Shown here in pieces: positions 11,405 through 22,826 of a DNA stretch of 64,000 nucleotides; position 1 is the first letter of the stretch, and the number at the start of each line of letters is the position of its first letter. Under the pieces are notes generated by a model. That model ran no database searches. It saw only the letters and a program-made list of their open reading frames with translations, and was not told the origin of the DNA. Position numbers and translations under genes: made by a program. Source of the stretch: Limnanthes douglasii subsp. nivea (taxonomy: Eukaryota; Streptophyta; Magnoliopsida; Brassicales; Limnanthaceae); the NCBI GenBank assembly GCA_036936605.1, contig JAUPFV010000002.1:130990376-131054375 (forward strand), given 5' to 3'.

Positions 11405-13660
11405 GTGAGTTTAATAGTTTATTTTTCTTTTAGATCTAGGCTAACAACCTAAGTAGGGATAATCCCCAAGGATCTGAAGTGCTCAATAGGCTACACGATG
11501 TGTCTGAGGTGATCGTAATACTTCGTAAAAAGTAACCTTAATAGATACTGTCTACTGCATTCAGTAAATATAACACTATACTACGAGCAAGTCATAAGTG
11601 TTGGTATTTTTATTGACAAAAATATTTTTTTTATCTTCGATAATTTTCTTCAGTGAGATGAACCGGATACAATAATTGATTAACAGTATTAAATATAACC
11701 TTACTAAGAAAATTTTTCTTTGACATGAAATTTTATAATTATTATATTGCTTTGACAAGACAATTTATGAAACTTTTTGAACACTCATAGCTTTAAAATT
11801 GACATATGTTTGTGTGTTTAATATCAACTTGGTATTGCTGATATCATGTTGTTTACTAGCACAACTTATGCTTTTGTTATCTCTGCTCCAATTGATATTA
11901 AACCTGCAGAGCCTTCCTCAAATTATTTATGGCCATATCGGTCTGATTAGCCAGGAATAAACCATCATCGCACATATGTCCTTTTTATCTTTAAATATGA
12001 TATGAGCTTTGCCTTAGGTTTATATTCTTTATATTTTTTTACCCCATGGATCTTGAAGTTAACTTTTAATTATCCTTTTTTGGGTCTTTCTTGTAGCAAT
12101 TGTATACCACATAGGTCCATCGTGGGTGTTTTGGGGTAAAAATATGTTTGATTGGTTACAATGTCATATTGAATCCTTTAAGTTTTACTGAAATGCATCA
12201 AGTTATGGATATATTTAATGATTTTATCAAACTTATGGATAAAGTGTTGTATAGTTCAGTTTATATTTATTTATGAGTTTATCAAACCTATGGATATATT
12301 TTCAGTTATGTTCTCATTCAGAGAACTATCCTTATCTCTTGAAATAATTCACACAAAGAAATAATACACTAAAAACCCTATTGGTCTTTAGCTGAATAGT
12401 CATCTCTCTAATTGTTATACAATGAACAATCCCATTGGTCTTTCATCGAGTAGTCCTCTCTCTATTCGATATTCTACCAGTAATTATGATTTATCAAATT
12501 TACTTTAGAATAATGCATACAGAACGTCGCCGCCCAAAATATCATTTGATTTCATACTTGATCTGATTTATTATTGATTGGTTACTTATTTAATTCGTGC
12601 ACAACTTGGAAAGTGTATAATGTGTGTCGGATTGTGTCTCATGTTCGACTCTTTGTGTAGATCTAATTATCAGTCAACATCATAAAGAACATACATTAAG
12701 CTTGTGAACACATGGATGTGTTTGACCTAGTGATAAAACATTATTAAACTCTTAGGTGTTGTATTTTGTTTTCTTTTGGTGACTTGTAGGAGAACTACTA
12801 CATCGTTTCTGTCATCAATGATTCAATGGTATTCTCTTGCACAAACTCATATCCCCTGATGTTTTTCTCTGATTCATTTCCATATTTTATGATGCATTTT
12901 ATAGCTTCTGATGATTGTTAGACTATGAAATGTCGGGGTCTAAAACTTCTCATGAGTAATTGCTGATGAATTCTGATGCATAATTTATCCCTTTATTAAA
13001 TTTTTTATGGTCCATATATAGATGATCGCTTGGATGTTTTAATAATTTTACCTTTCAATATTATCCTTTAAATGGTTTTCATGCAACTAATTACTTAAAT
13101 CAGAAAATTAAATACTAGAAATATTACAAAAATATATTTAGATTATTTCCATTAAGTTGCATAAATCATTATACCTTGTGTCCTTTTATAACCCATCTCA
13201 ATAATTAAATTTTGGTTTCAATATCAATATAGCAACCATCATAACAACAACTTGTTTAAAAAAGTAGTTGTTTTGATGATACCCTCAGTTCACCATAAAA
13301 GTATTAGTTTATGCAATGATGTTTTCAGTTTTGTGGACGATCTTAGTTTGACATAAGCTTTCTTTGACTTTAATGATTCATGAATTCTTTCAGGATTTTA
13401 GTTTCTCCAAAGACCAGCCGCATATGACCTACCCTGCAATGGTATTTCCTTGAACGATGAGCCTCTCCCGTATCTATATTGAACAAGCAAGATATAACTT
13501 ATACCAAAACTTTACAAGTTAGGTATTAGGAAATGAGAAGAGTTTGTCATGTGAATAATGGTCTATCTTACTGTTGGTTGTTCAAATGTTTTACCTGAAA
13601 TGAGGTTATATGTGATGCTATCATTTTAGATTTTTTAAATGACACTTCATTTGTTATTAG
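11405..13660. other. Unassigned DNA between TOC1 and COP1 fragments
   Basis: No further TOC1 exons were recognised; in particular, no CCT-domain basic block. Short exon-like islands bounded by AG and GT occur at about 12790-12829 and 13395-13441. The second lies where a COP1 exon could sit, but its translation does not match convincingly. An imperfect duplication of a CCCATTGGTCTTT-containing segment lies at 12370-12466. The captured DNA may continue through this stretch but is too decayed to name. Confidence 0.4.
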
Positions 13661-13821
13661 ACAGGGTTGTTCGATGTCCGTTAAGGAGATGACCAACTTG
13701 TTGAGAATTTTGGTTGAGAAAAAAGAAAGGAAAATGGAACCAAGAAGCTGAAATAAATATGCAAATACTTCTAGAATTCATGTATTGTTTACGGAAACAA
13801 AATATTGATGAACTAAAGGAG
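13661..13821 (+). pseudogene. COP1: COP1 E3 ligase coiled-coil exon fragment
   Basis: After an acceptor TTGTTATTAG, the exon reads QGCSMSVKEMTNLLRI, then VEKKERKME. After a one-base insertion near 13740 it continues as EAEINMQILLEFM, then YCLRKQNIDELKE, and meets a donor GTTAGT at 13822. Plant CONSTITUTIVELY PHOTOMORPHOGENIC 1 has, in the same order, a GC-x-VSVKE block, a LLAEKKRKME block, then NMQILLDFLHCLRKQKVDEL, which is the start of its coiled coil between RING finger and WD40 repeats. The match runs across nearly the whole 161-nt exon with exon borders kept. No RING or WD40 sequence was recognised nearby. The intact protein targets light-signalling factors for degradation in the nucleus; this piece cannot. 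It lies on the same strand as the NEK and TOC1 pieces. Confidence 0.88.
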
Positions 13822-14154
13822 GTTAGTGGCATTAAGCTTCACTTGTTTATTGATTTTTCTTGGTTGGATCATGGTTGTATGTAACTAATAAAAAACATCT
13901 TATTTTATTTTAGTCTGCAATTGTGTCACTGTTATAGGGTTCAATTTTGGTGTTGTGTAGAGAATATTTTTAAAATAAAGTGATAATAACGGTATTGTGA
14001 TATGATACTGACTTAAACTCGCGTTACATATTTGTTTTTAACCTTTTTAGACTTATATTGTTTATCTCATTTTGTCAAGTAGTGTTTGTTGATATTGGTT
14101 AATGTGGTCTGATTGTGATATGTCTGAAATTTAGATTAAATTTTTTTGAAATTT

Positions 14155-14886
14155 CAGTTGCAAAAGCTACAACTGTTGCAACTATATTTATATTGGTTTA
14201 CTGTTTTCTCTTTTTGTTAACGCATTTGTGCACGAGATATATAAATTGACATATTTCACCCTGAAACTTCCTTTATTAGCTTCATCATATTTATGTAAAC
14301 TGAAAGTATTATTTTTCTTTGTACATGTATCACTGTATACTGAAAGACATAATAATGAATAGATGTATGAAAAATCATCAAGGTGTAAGGTTATGAAGAA
14401 GTATTATGAAGTTTTTGCTGTAAATGAAAATTGTATTTTCTAATCACATTTTATATTTTCGAATCATATTTTGTTATTTTGGTTTAATTATATTGTATTT
14501 TGATTTTTTAAACCATGAAACAGAGTTCCATAAACAACGGGCTCGCAACACTGTTAGAGACAACATTAGGATAAGTTAATATGCAACTGGATGACAACAA
14601 CGTTTGCAACGACGGACATGTCAATAGAAATAATCGTTTGGCTGAAACAGTGCAACGAACTTACAACGACATTTGCAACGCCATGAAACGGTTCTATTAA
14701 TGCCAAAATTTTCAATGCATTCCGATTGTAAAAGCTTTATGGTTGTAACTGAGTTTGGTTAGCGACCACACTTAACACAACTGGACGTTCTGGTTGCAGA
14801 CCTGTTGCAAAAACTTTATTGCAATAGATCATAGACGATTTTTATAGTTTTCAGTCTATTGTAAAAAAATAGTTTCTCCAATAGTG
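14155..14886 (-). mobile_element. CACTA-type transposon terminus with subterminal GCAAC repeats
   Basis: Read on the minus strand from 14886, the sequence begins CACTATTGGAGAAACTA, a plausible CACTA (En/Spm) terminal inverted repeat. Inside it the DNA is dense in short GCAAC/ACAACG motifs (at least five GCAAC on the plus strand between 14540 and 14700, more near 14160-14190). Such subterminal motif clusters typify this superfamily. The opposite end was not found: 10371 carries ACTATTGGAGAAT, but in the wrong setting. The element lies immediately downstream of the NEK, TOC1 and COP1 fragments and is the likeliest vehicle for them. The inner limit given is approximate. Confidence 0.55.
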
Positions 14887-15775
14887 TCATCATGTCTGGT
14901 ATCTCTACTTTATCATGTCTGATATTTTTATTACATCATGTATTGTCTCGCATCTCTCCATTTCATCATGTCTAGTCTCTTGACTTCAGCATGACTTATC
15001 TTGCATATTTCTATTTCATCATGCACGTTCTCTCCACTTCATTATTTATGGTCTCTCCACTTCATCATATATGGTCTCTCCACTTTATCATGTATTAGTC
15101 TTTCTACTTTACAATGTTTGGTCTCTCCACTTCATCATACATGGTCTCTCCATTTTATCATGTATGGTCTCTCCATTTCATCATGCATGGTCTATCCATT
15201 TCATCATGTATTGGTCTCTCTACATTATCATGTTTGGTCTCTCAATTTCATCGTACATGGTCTCATATCTTTCTATTACATCATACATGTTCTCAAATCT
15301 CTCTATTACATCATGACTTTTCTTCTATCTCTCTATGTCACCATACTTGGTATCTCCACTTCATCATGCATTGTCTCGCATCTATCAATTTCATAATATA
15401 TGGTCTCTCCAGTTCATCATGCTTGGTCTCTCTATTTCATCATTTCTAGTCTCTCTATTTCATCATGCATGGTCTCTCCGTTTTATCATGCATAGTCTAC
15501 TATTTTATCATGCTTGGTCTCTCTACTTTATTATCTCGCATCTCTTCATTTCATCATGTCCGGTCTCTCCACTTCATCATATATGGTCTCTCCACCTTTA
15601 TGCATGGTCTCTCAACTTCATCATGTCCGGTCTCTCAACTCGTATGTCTGATCTCTCCACTTCATCTTGTATGGTCTCTCTATTTCGTCGTTTTAGTATC
15701 TCTACTTCATCATGTATGGTCTCACATCCCTCCATTATATAATGCCTTGTATTGCATCTCTTTATTACATCATGT
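14887..15775 (+). repeat. 23-bp minisatellite, about 38 copies
   Basis: Most units read TCTCTCCACTTCATCATGTA followed by TGG (23 bp), with substitutions and occasional 24-bp units. Some units carry a TCTCGCATCTC variant (about 14945, 15371, 15534, 15748). Since 23 is not a multiple of 3 and stops are rare in the unit, long overlapping frames up to 190 codons arise in all three forward frames (15001-16037). I regard these as by-products, not genes. Just beyond the array, 15800-15816 holds an inverted copy of the core (ACGAGATGCGAGAC). Confidence 0.93.
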
Positions 15776-16531
15776 GAGACAAGGGAAAAATAAAGTACGA
15801 GATGCGAGACTAGAAAAACATAATCTGAGACCAGGTTTACTGGGCCTGGTGAAAAAAAGTAAAAAAATATCCTTAATGGGTCTAATTTTTCCCGTCTTAA
15901 GAAAACAAAGTCGATGGTATTTTCACATTTGTTTTCCGAACTATGGTTTGAAAGATACAAACTTTAAAAACATGATGTGGCTAGTCATGAAGCATGGATA
16001 TTTAAAGTATTGTAGAAAATGTTACATAGAAAAATAATTGTGGTATTAGGTGATAGTCAAGTTTGGGTTCAGATGTATTTGAATATAATACTTTTTATTT
16101 AACGTAATTTTTATGGATCTTCATGACATTTACATGTTGTTCTTATTGTCTTCAATTTTAAAAGAAAGAAGAATAAAATTATAAGTGCTAAACATTTTAA
16201 ATTTGAGTGTAAAACCATTGGTTTTAAGAAAAACTAAAAAAACTCTAATAGATATTTGTATCCATAAATCGGTATTTGCGTATTAAATAATAATTAATCA
16301 TTTAGGTTATATATATATATATATTTATTTGGACATGTTAGTTTATATTTAAAAATTATGATTTAATTAAACTTGTGTTTGTGTTGTTAAAAAATATATA
16401 ATTTGAATTAAGTAACAAAATTACGTAAATTTAGATTTAAAAATTAAATAAATTTAAACAAGTATTAAAATTTTGTCCGAATAAATAAAAATATGTTTAG
16501 GTTTAATTCACTAAATTAATTATTTATATTA
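15776..16531. other. AT-rich stretch, no gene seen
   Basis: Apart from the tail of minisatellite-derived frames and a short (TA)n at about 16308-16323, nothing recognisable. It ends at the target duplication of the next element. Confidence 0.4.
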
Positions 16532-16771
16532 TTCATGATTATGGATGGTAATGTAGGTGTGAATTGGGTCTATCCGGTCGGGTCCGAATTTATAATAGAT
16601 TTGGCACAAATAAAAAAATTATGATTTATATGCGGATCGCGCATCAGTTATGGATTTTTAGTTTGTCAAAATTTGGTCAGGGCCGAAATTAATATATATA
16701 TATATACCATTAATTATTAAAAAATTGTTTTTTTTAATATATAAATTTCAATAATTACTAATTTGATTATT

Positions 16772-16779
16772 CTACTGAG
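16772..16779 (+). repeat. 8-bp target-site duplication, left copy
   Basis: CTACTGAG, identical to 17935-17942 on the other side of the inner hAT-like element. Confidence 0.95.
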
Positions 16780-17934
16780 TAGGGATGGCAATGGGTCGGG
16801 ATGGGTGCGGGTATAGCTAAACCCGTAACCCATCCCGTCTATATTTTTTCAAATCCATACCCTAACCCGTACCCGTTGGGTAGTAATATTTTTTTCCACA
16901 CCCGAACCCGCCGGGTTCGGTACCCATCCGCGGGTACCCATTGAAGTTAAAGTTTCTTTTTAAATAAAAACTACGCACTGTTCTCTAGATTTAAACCAAT
17001 TCTATAAAAAAAATACTCAAACCCAATGCTAATGGTTATCTATTAATAATTAATGCATAGTTTTGGTATATTTTAGTAAATCATTTTCTTATAATTTAAT
17101 TAGTTATATTATTAGTTTGTCTTGAGTTTATACTAATTGCAGAAAAAAGAAAAGATGTTTAAAAATATAAATCATCAAATATAATATTAAAATCTAGAAT
17201 AGTGTTTTGTGATCTATTAATAATTGATATATGATTTTGAAATATGTTAGTAATTTTTTTATTTCATAAATAATAATATTATTAGACCAAAAAGAAAAAA
17301 TATATTTTAAAATGAAAAATTGAAAAATCAAATTTAATATTTAAATGTAGAATGATATTTTTCAAAATATACGGTATCTAGTGATAATTAACAAATATTT
17401 TGTATTTTTATAATGTTATTAATAATTAATATATGGTTTTGGTACATGTTAGTATTTTTTTACTTTAATTAATAATACTAATAATATTAGATCGATATTG
17501 ATAGTACCAGTTTTGCAAAGAAAAATAAAAAATATTAAAAGAAAAGATTTTAAAAATTAAATTTAATGTTTAAATAGAACAATATTTTTCAAAAGTATAT
17601 TCTATATATTAGCAGATAATATATGGTTTGATTATTACAGAATACAGATACTAATATTAATAACTTTATTTTAAAGCTTAATAACTAATATTAAATGATA
17701 TAATATTTTATATAATATTAATTTAACGGGTACCCATCGGTATTATCCAGTGGGTCGGGTTCGGGTTGGGTACCCGTGAGAAATTATTTAAACCCATAAC
17801 CCATCCCATACCCGGCGGGTAGTAAATTTTCAAACCCACAACCCATCCGTGAGAAATTTTAAAAACCCATAACCCATCCCATCGGGTCGGCTCGGGTCGG
17901 GTACCCGCGGGTTTGAAAACAATTGCCATCCCTA
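16780..17934. mobile_element. Non-autonomous hAT-like element, 1155 bp, nested
   Basis: The terminal inverted repeats are TAGGGATGGCAATGGGTCGG on the left and TAGGGATGGCAATTG on the minus strand at the right. Perfect 8-bp duplications CTACTGAG flank it. Both subterminal zones are GC-rich, with many inverted copies of ACCCATCCC and CGGGTACCC motifs; the centre is AT-rich and non-coding. An 8-bp duplication with a TAGGGATGGCAA start fits the hAT superfamily. The intact duplication beside the outer element's mismatched one shows it inserted later. The 68-codon minus-strand frame at 17929-17723 is a by-product of the motif repeats. Confidence 0.93.
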
Positions 17935-17942
17935 CTACTGAG
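17935..17942 (+). repeat. 8-bp target-site duplication, right copy
   Basis: CTACTGAG, matching 16772-16779 exactly. Confidence 0.95.
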
Positions 17943-18776
17943 TATTGTTTTTAATAATACATTTACTAATTAGATCCTCTCACCAAACCTATTTTTTATT
18001 AATATTTAATTTTTTTCATAGTTGTTGATTTATTTTAATATAATTTACCGTTAATCTTTATTATTTAACCTAACATCATGCTATCTGTTACGTTCGTTAT
18101 CAAAAGCAATGCCACATTTGGAATTGATATTTTAGATGTTTTTTGACGATTTTAATAGTAAAGATGAAGATAAAAATATTATAATAAGTGGTTGTGATGT
18201 TTGATGATACTATTGGAAACTATAAAAAATTTCAAAACTTTCTATTCATTTTAATATTTTCTTTCATACTATTTAAGATATGTTTTGGTTACTTGTTTTA
18301 CTAAAGATTTATGTTTGTTTATTTGAGTAATATTTAATTGTTTATTTAGTTATGTTTGTTTACAGATATAAAATTTTTAAACTAAAAATAGAGTGAGGCT
18401 TGAGATAAGGTCGGACTCGACCGAACAATCAGAATAGTAAAAATAGTATTTGCAGGCTGAGTAGGATGGATATATAGAGACGTATGGGTCAGGCTGAGAC
18501 TCCAAAATATTCAACTTGCTGGGGGCCGAGCCAAGTTAGGATTCTAGTAACAGAAAATACATACCAGAACGAGTCAGTCAGAACCCATCCCATTTTCATC
18601 CCTATCTATGATATATTAAATACATTGAAACCAATATTAATTTTAAACCAACTATTTTTATTATCGTATTAATTATTTATATAAATTATAGTATATAGGA
18701 TTTACATTATGTGAGACATTTTAACTAACAAATCATTAAATTCTTCCATTTGGATCATTGTTGGCATTAAAATGAT

Positions 18777-18784
18777 GTATCAAC
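18777..18784 (+). repeat. 8-bp target-site duplication of hAT transposon, left copy
   Basis: GTATCAAC, identical to 22819-22826. Confidence 0.93.
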
Positions 18785-21700
18785 CATAGTTGTGACGTGA
18801 CGCTATGGCGACCGCCGTGGTGGTGTGTCGAGGTGAGACATTATCTCCTTAGGGTGGGGCGTGGCGAACCCCTTAGCGTGGCGCTCTTCGTAGCGCCTCA
18901 CGACCGCCACAAAGTGTATGACAAGGCGCTCGCCATGGCGCACCACACTAAGTCCGAACCCCTTCTTTCTTCCCCCAAGAAATCAACCGCACACAACCCT
19001 TTGTTGGCCGACCTTCGTCCATCATGACCCCCGCCGATGATGCACAAACCCCGACAACGACAACATAGCATCCGAATAAGAGAAGCAAAACGGACTATGC
19101 ACCAAACTGTTATTCTTTATTTTCAATCAATTTTCAATATTTTCTATAATTCTCAAGGGTTCTTTGATGTTTCGTAGAATTTCAGTCAATACTATTGACT
19201 AATTTCTTAATTAAGATATTTTGTTATCGTTAAGAACGTATAAATCTGATAAGCTAGCTTTGTTTCTTTTTATGGTCATTATATGAAATGGTATGTTAAG
19301 GATTATAGTTGGCCTTATTGGTTATGAAGGAATGTACTATTTAACTCTTTATAGGATCTGGAATCCTAAATTCTTACTAGTTGTAGCCAAATGCTATTAA
19401 ATTTTGTTGCTTCTCTTCATATTTCGTATAACTAGAAATAGAAGGATATTTGATGATGTCCTTGGTTTCAGCTTTTAATGTAAGCTCGAATGAACTAGTG
19501 TTCTTCAATATACAATACACTTGCATTCACAGTATTGATTGTCAAGTCTCCTACTAAATTGAGTGTAGGAGCTCTAAGGTTTCTGATAGGATCATTGATA
19601 TGATACTCTGGTTGAGTCAAAACTCCTGTAATACACCGATTACTTTAAAATGTATTATATTATACTTATCAGAAGCTTAGGATTAGAAGCAGAGTTGAAG
19701 AATATTTTTTTATGAAAGAAAGAAAGTCAGTGTATAAATTTTAATCAAAAGCTTAAGATTAGAAGCAGAGTTGAAAAATATCTTTCTTGTAGTTTGGAAT
19801 TTATTCTTTTCAATCAACTTGTAATCTAATCTATAATACTTATGAAGTCTTATTTCTTGAAGATAATTGTTAAATCAAAATTGTTAATTTGATTAGAGAT
19901 ATTTCATCAAGTTCCTCTAGCACCCAAATTGGTTCGTCTATGTCTACAAAACCCAAAGACATTGTCTGAATTATGAAATTTTTGTTGATCCTAAAAATAG
20001 AGATGCTGTTACATATAGTTTTTATGATAAAACTTATAAATGAAGGGTAATTGGACTGAAGCATCATCTACTTCGGTCATCTACTAATGTCGTTAATTGT
20101 AAAAAAAATTCATCTCATGTAAAATATAGACTTCAAAAGGCACCGGAAAAAGATTGGAGGAGAAAGAGGCAATGAAACAAGTGAATGGTGAGCTAATAGT
20201 TGAAGAATATTTTGAAGATGAAGAGATGGAGAGTGTTTAAAGATCTACCCTGGGTTCAAAAGGGCCGTTTGATATGTATTATAAGAGGGAACCGATAATT
20301 AAAAAGTGAAAATGTGCAAACTCATAAGTAGAGTAGGAGAAGACTATTACGGAATTAAAGGCATATGCAGTTCAATTATTTTAGAGATGGATGTATGATG
20401 TTGGAATTGTCTTTAATATAGTTAATTATGAGTCTTTGCAAGCTACAGTTAAAGCTATTGGATAGTATGGTTCGGGGGTGAAGGCCCCGACATATCATGA
20501 AGTTAGGGTGACATGTTTGAAAAAATAAAGATAAACTATTGAGAAACTTGTTGAACAAAACTTAGAGGAGGGTATGAGAAATGATGGTACTTTGATGGAT
20601 GATGGTTGGACTGATAGGAATATGAGGGTTCTTGTTAACTTCTTGGTAAATACTCCTAGATGAAGTGTTTTTAGACACAACTGATGCTTCGGGTTTCTCC
20701 AAAATAAGGTCCAAGATGTATGATATGCTCGGCAAATACATAGATCATCTTGGCCCGACATATGTTGTTCAAGTAGTAACGGATAATGCATCTGAGAATA
20801 TTTTGGCTGGTATGTTACCTAATCTATTTTTTATTGCAAGTAATTTTTATGTTAACTACTAGTTTGGCTGGTATGTAAACACTCCTAGTTTGGCTGGTGT
20901 GTAACTAATCTGTTTTGGTTGGTATGTAAATATTCCTAATTTTATGTTAACTATTAGTTTTTATTGCTGATTATTTTTATGTTTGTTATTTTTTTTGTTT
21001 ACTATGTGAAAGGCAAGTTGCTCGAGGGCAGGTATTCACATTTATTTTGGACTCCTTGTGCGGCCCACTAACTTGATTTGATGTTTGAGGATATTTTTAA
21101 GATTCGAAGATTCAAGCAAACTATTGAGAAGACAATTAGGGTGAATGGATACATCTATAGTCGTTTGAGGGTCCTTAACATGATGCGAAACTTCATTAAT
21201 AATAAAGAAATTGTTAGGCTGGCTAAGACTCGTTTTGTTACATGTTTAATAACTTTGAAGAGATTTCATGAGCAAACGAGAAACTTGATAAAGTTGTTTA
21301 ATTCAAATAAATTGCATCAAAGCAAGTTTTTAAAAGAAACGGTTAGAAAAAAATTAAACAAACTTTGATGATGCAATCCTTTTGGATAAATACTTCTGTT
21401 GTGTTTAGGATTGGTGATCCACTATTATGTATGTTATAAATGGTAGATGGTGAATCAAAGCCTCCAATGGCGAAGCCATTGATAAGGAGAACGAAACTAT
21501 TGCCAAAGAATTCTCAAACAATGAAGCCAAGTACAAAGATGTTTTCAAAAGGATTGGCAAAAGATTAGAAAATTAATTGTATAGGCCATTGCATGATACA
21601 TATTACTACTTGAATCCTAGTTTGTTTTACAACAATCCAGATATTTATGGGAAGTTTAAAATCAATATGGTTTTCAAACATGTATCGTGAGAATGGTATT

Positions 21701-22818
21701 CGTCCCGGAGATTCAAGCTAAGATTACAACAGAGTTGAATGCATATCGATATGATGAAGGTTCTTTTCGCAGACCTTTGGTTATTAGATATCGAAGTTCT
21801 ATGCCACCAGGTACATAAATAATTATATATTTATTTTATAATATTTCTTTAATTTCATTATTTTTGGTTACTTATGTTAAATATTTTAGCGGAATGGCGG
21901 GTGAACTATGGTTCATCGAGGCCTAAGTTGTGAAAGTTTGTCATTCGAGTACCCAATCTTGTTTGCAGCTCATCTGGATGTGAAAGAAACTGGAGGTTCT
22001 TTGAACATGTAAGAAACTTGATGTCTAAATATTTTAATGTAATTTTATAATTTTATAACATTTTTGACTTTTTGTTATTGATTTATTATAGATACATAGC
22101 AAAAAGAGGAATAGGCTTGCCCAACGTTGCTTGAATGATTTGGTATATATAAATTACAATAAAGCATTGAAGCGACGTCATCAATTGCGTGGAAAAATAG
22201 ATCCAATTGCTTGAGCGATATTGATGGAAGTAATGAGTGGTTGATTGGTGAACCTGAAAATATAGCTTCTGATAGTGTTGTCATTAACGATGGTGTCAAT
22301 GAAGATGTTTCGTAATGAGTTTATATTGGAACTGTTAAGGTTGATAAAGTAGACTACAATCTTTGGTCTAAGAATCCATTGTCTTCAATGGCTCGCACAA
22401 GAGATTGGAGGCTTATTGATGAATATTCTGAAGAAGAAGATACTCCATTATGGGATATAAATGAAGAAAATGATGGAGATGAGAGGTGTGAAGATGTTCT
22501 CTCGGATGATGATATCTTTAACCTCTGTTCATCATTTGACTCGGATATTTTAAGAATTATGTAATTGGATGTTTATAATTGGATCTTTTAGTATATGTGT
22601 TTGTCATTTGACTCGGATGTTCTAAGAATTATGTAATTGGATGTTTAAGTTATTATTGTTAGTTTAAATGTCTATATAGTACTATTTAAATTACAATTAT
22701 ATGCTATAAAAATATTATTCATGTAAAGAATCATCGCATGTCATGTGGTCATCGCCTCGCTGCTATGGTGTTTTTAGCCCTCTTCGCCACAGACTACCGC
22801 ACACAATTGACAATTATA
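18785..22818 (+). mobile_element. Full-length hAT transposon, 4034 bp, inactivated
   Basis: It is bounded by perfect 8-bp duplications GTATCAAC. The ends are short imperfect inverted repeats: CATAGTTGTGACG at left, TATAATTGTCAATTG on the minus strand at right. The left 18795-18960 and right 22735-22800 subterminal zones are strikingly GC-rich for this window, with repeated GCTATGGCG, GCCATGGCG and GTGGCG motifs on both strands. These are likely transposase-binding repeats. A broken hAT transposase gene with introns lies inside in plus orientation. The non-coding 19030-19890 between left subterminal zone and transposase shows no gene and is probably leader or intron. Confidence 0.9.
19900..22565 (+). 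pseudogene. hAT transposase pseudogene (BED, DUF659, dimerisation)
   Basis: Cut-and-paste DNA transposase remnant. In order: a degenerate N-terminal BED-like region (about 19960-20120, DPKNRDAVTYSFYDKTYK, then LKHHL); the DUF659 part of the catalytic domain (20580-20815, DDGWTDRNMRVLVNFLVNTP, then VTDNASENILAG); a 200-nt intron (donor GTATGT at about 20809, acceptor before 21013); WTPCAAH, a stop, then LDLMFEDI and the helical insertion region (21078-21368); and the C-terminal hAT dimerisation region (about 21890-22210, SSSGCERNWRFFEH, then HSKKRNRLAQRCLNDLVYI), split by a further intron near 22010-22090. An acidic tail ends near 22564. Many stops and frameshifts break it, for example near 20520 and the stop after CAAH. 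Retained introns show it is a genomic copy. It cannot make active transposase. Confidence 0.92.
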
Positions 22819-22826
22819 GTATCAAC
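22819..22826 (+). repeat. 8-bp target-site duplication of hAT transposon, right copy
   Basis: GTATCAAC, matching 18777-18784. Confidence 0.93.

Larger units (their letters stand above)
16540..18604. mobile_element. Non-autonomous hAT-like element (outer of a nested pair)
   Basis: The left end is TATGGATGGTAATG. The right end on the minus strand is TAGGGATGAAAATGGG. The flanks TTCATGAT (16532-16539) and TCTATGAT (18605-18612) match at 6 of 8 bases, both differences being C/T, consistent with an aged 8-bp hAT target duplication. Subterminal zones hold GGGTC/ACCCATCC-rich sequence. No transposase frame was found. A second, younger element (16780-17934) interrupts it, so the outer element's own sequence is about 0.9 kb. 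Confidence 0.72.

Noticed and set aside
13395..13441. Possible additional COP1 exon between AG and GT
   Set aside because: Splice-like borders and location are suggestive, but the translation does not match the expected COP1 segment well enough to claim.
15001..16037. Several overlapping plus-strand frames of 111-190 codons, as if a Ser/His/Leu-rich protein family
   Set aside because: They are translations of the 23-bp minisatellite, open in all three frames because stop codons are rare in the unit. The minus-strand frame at 15960-15598 has the same origin.
17723..17929. 68-codon Pro/Gly/Trp-rich minus-strand frame
   Set aside because: Lies wholly in the ACCCATCCC/CGGGTACCC subterminal repeats of a hAT-like element.
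18797..19027. 76-codon plus-strand frame with GC-rich codons
   Set aside because: Coincides with the GC-rich subterminal repeats of the hAT transposon and has no transposase-like sequence.
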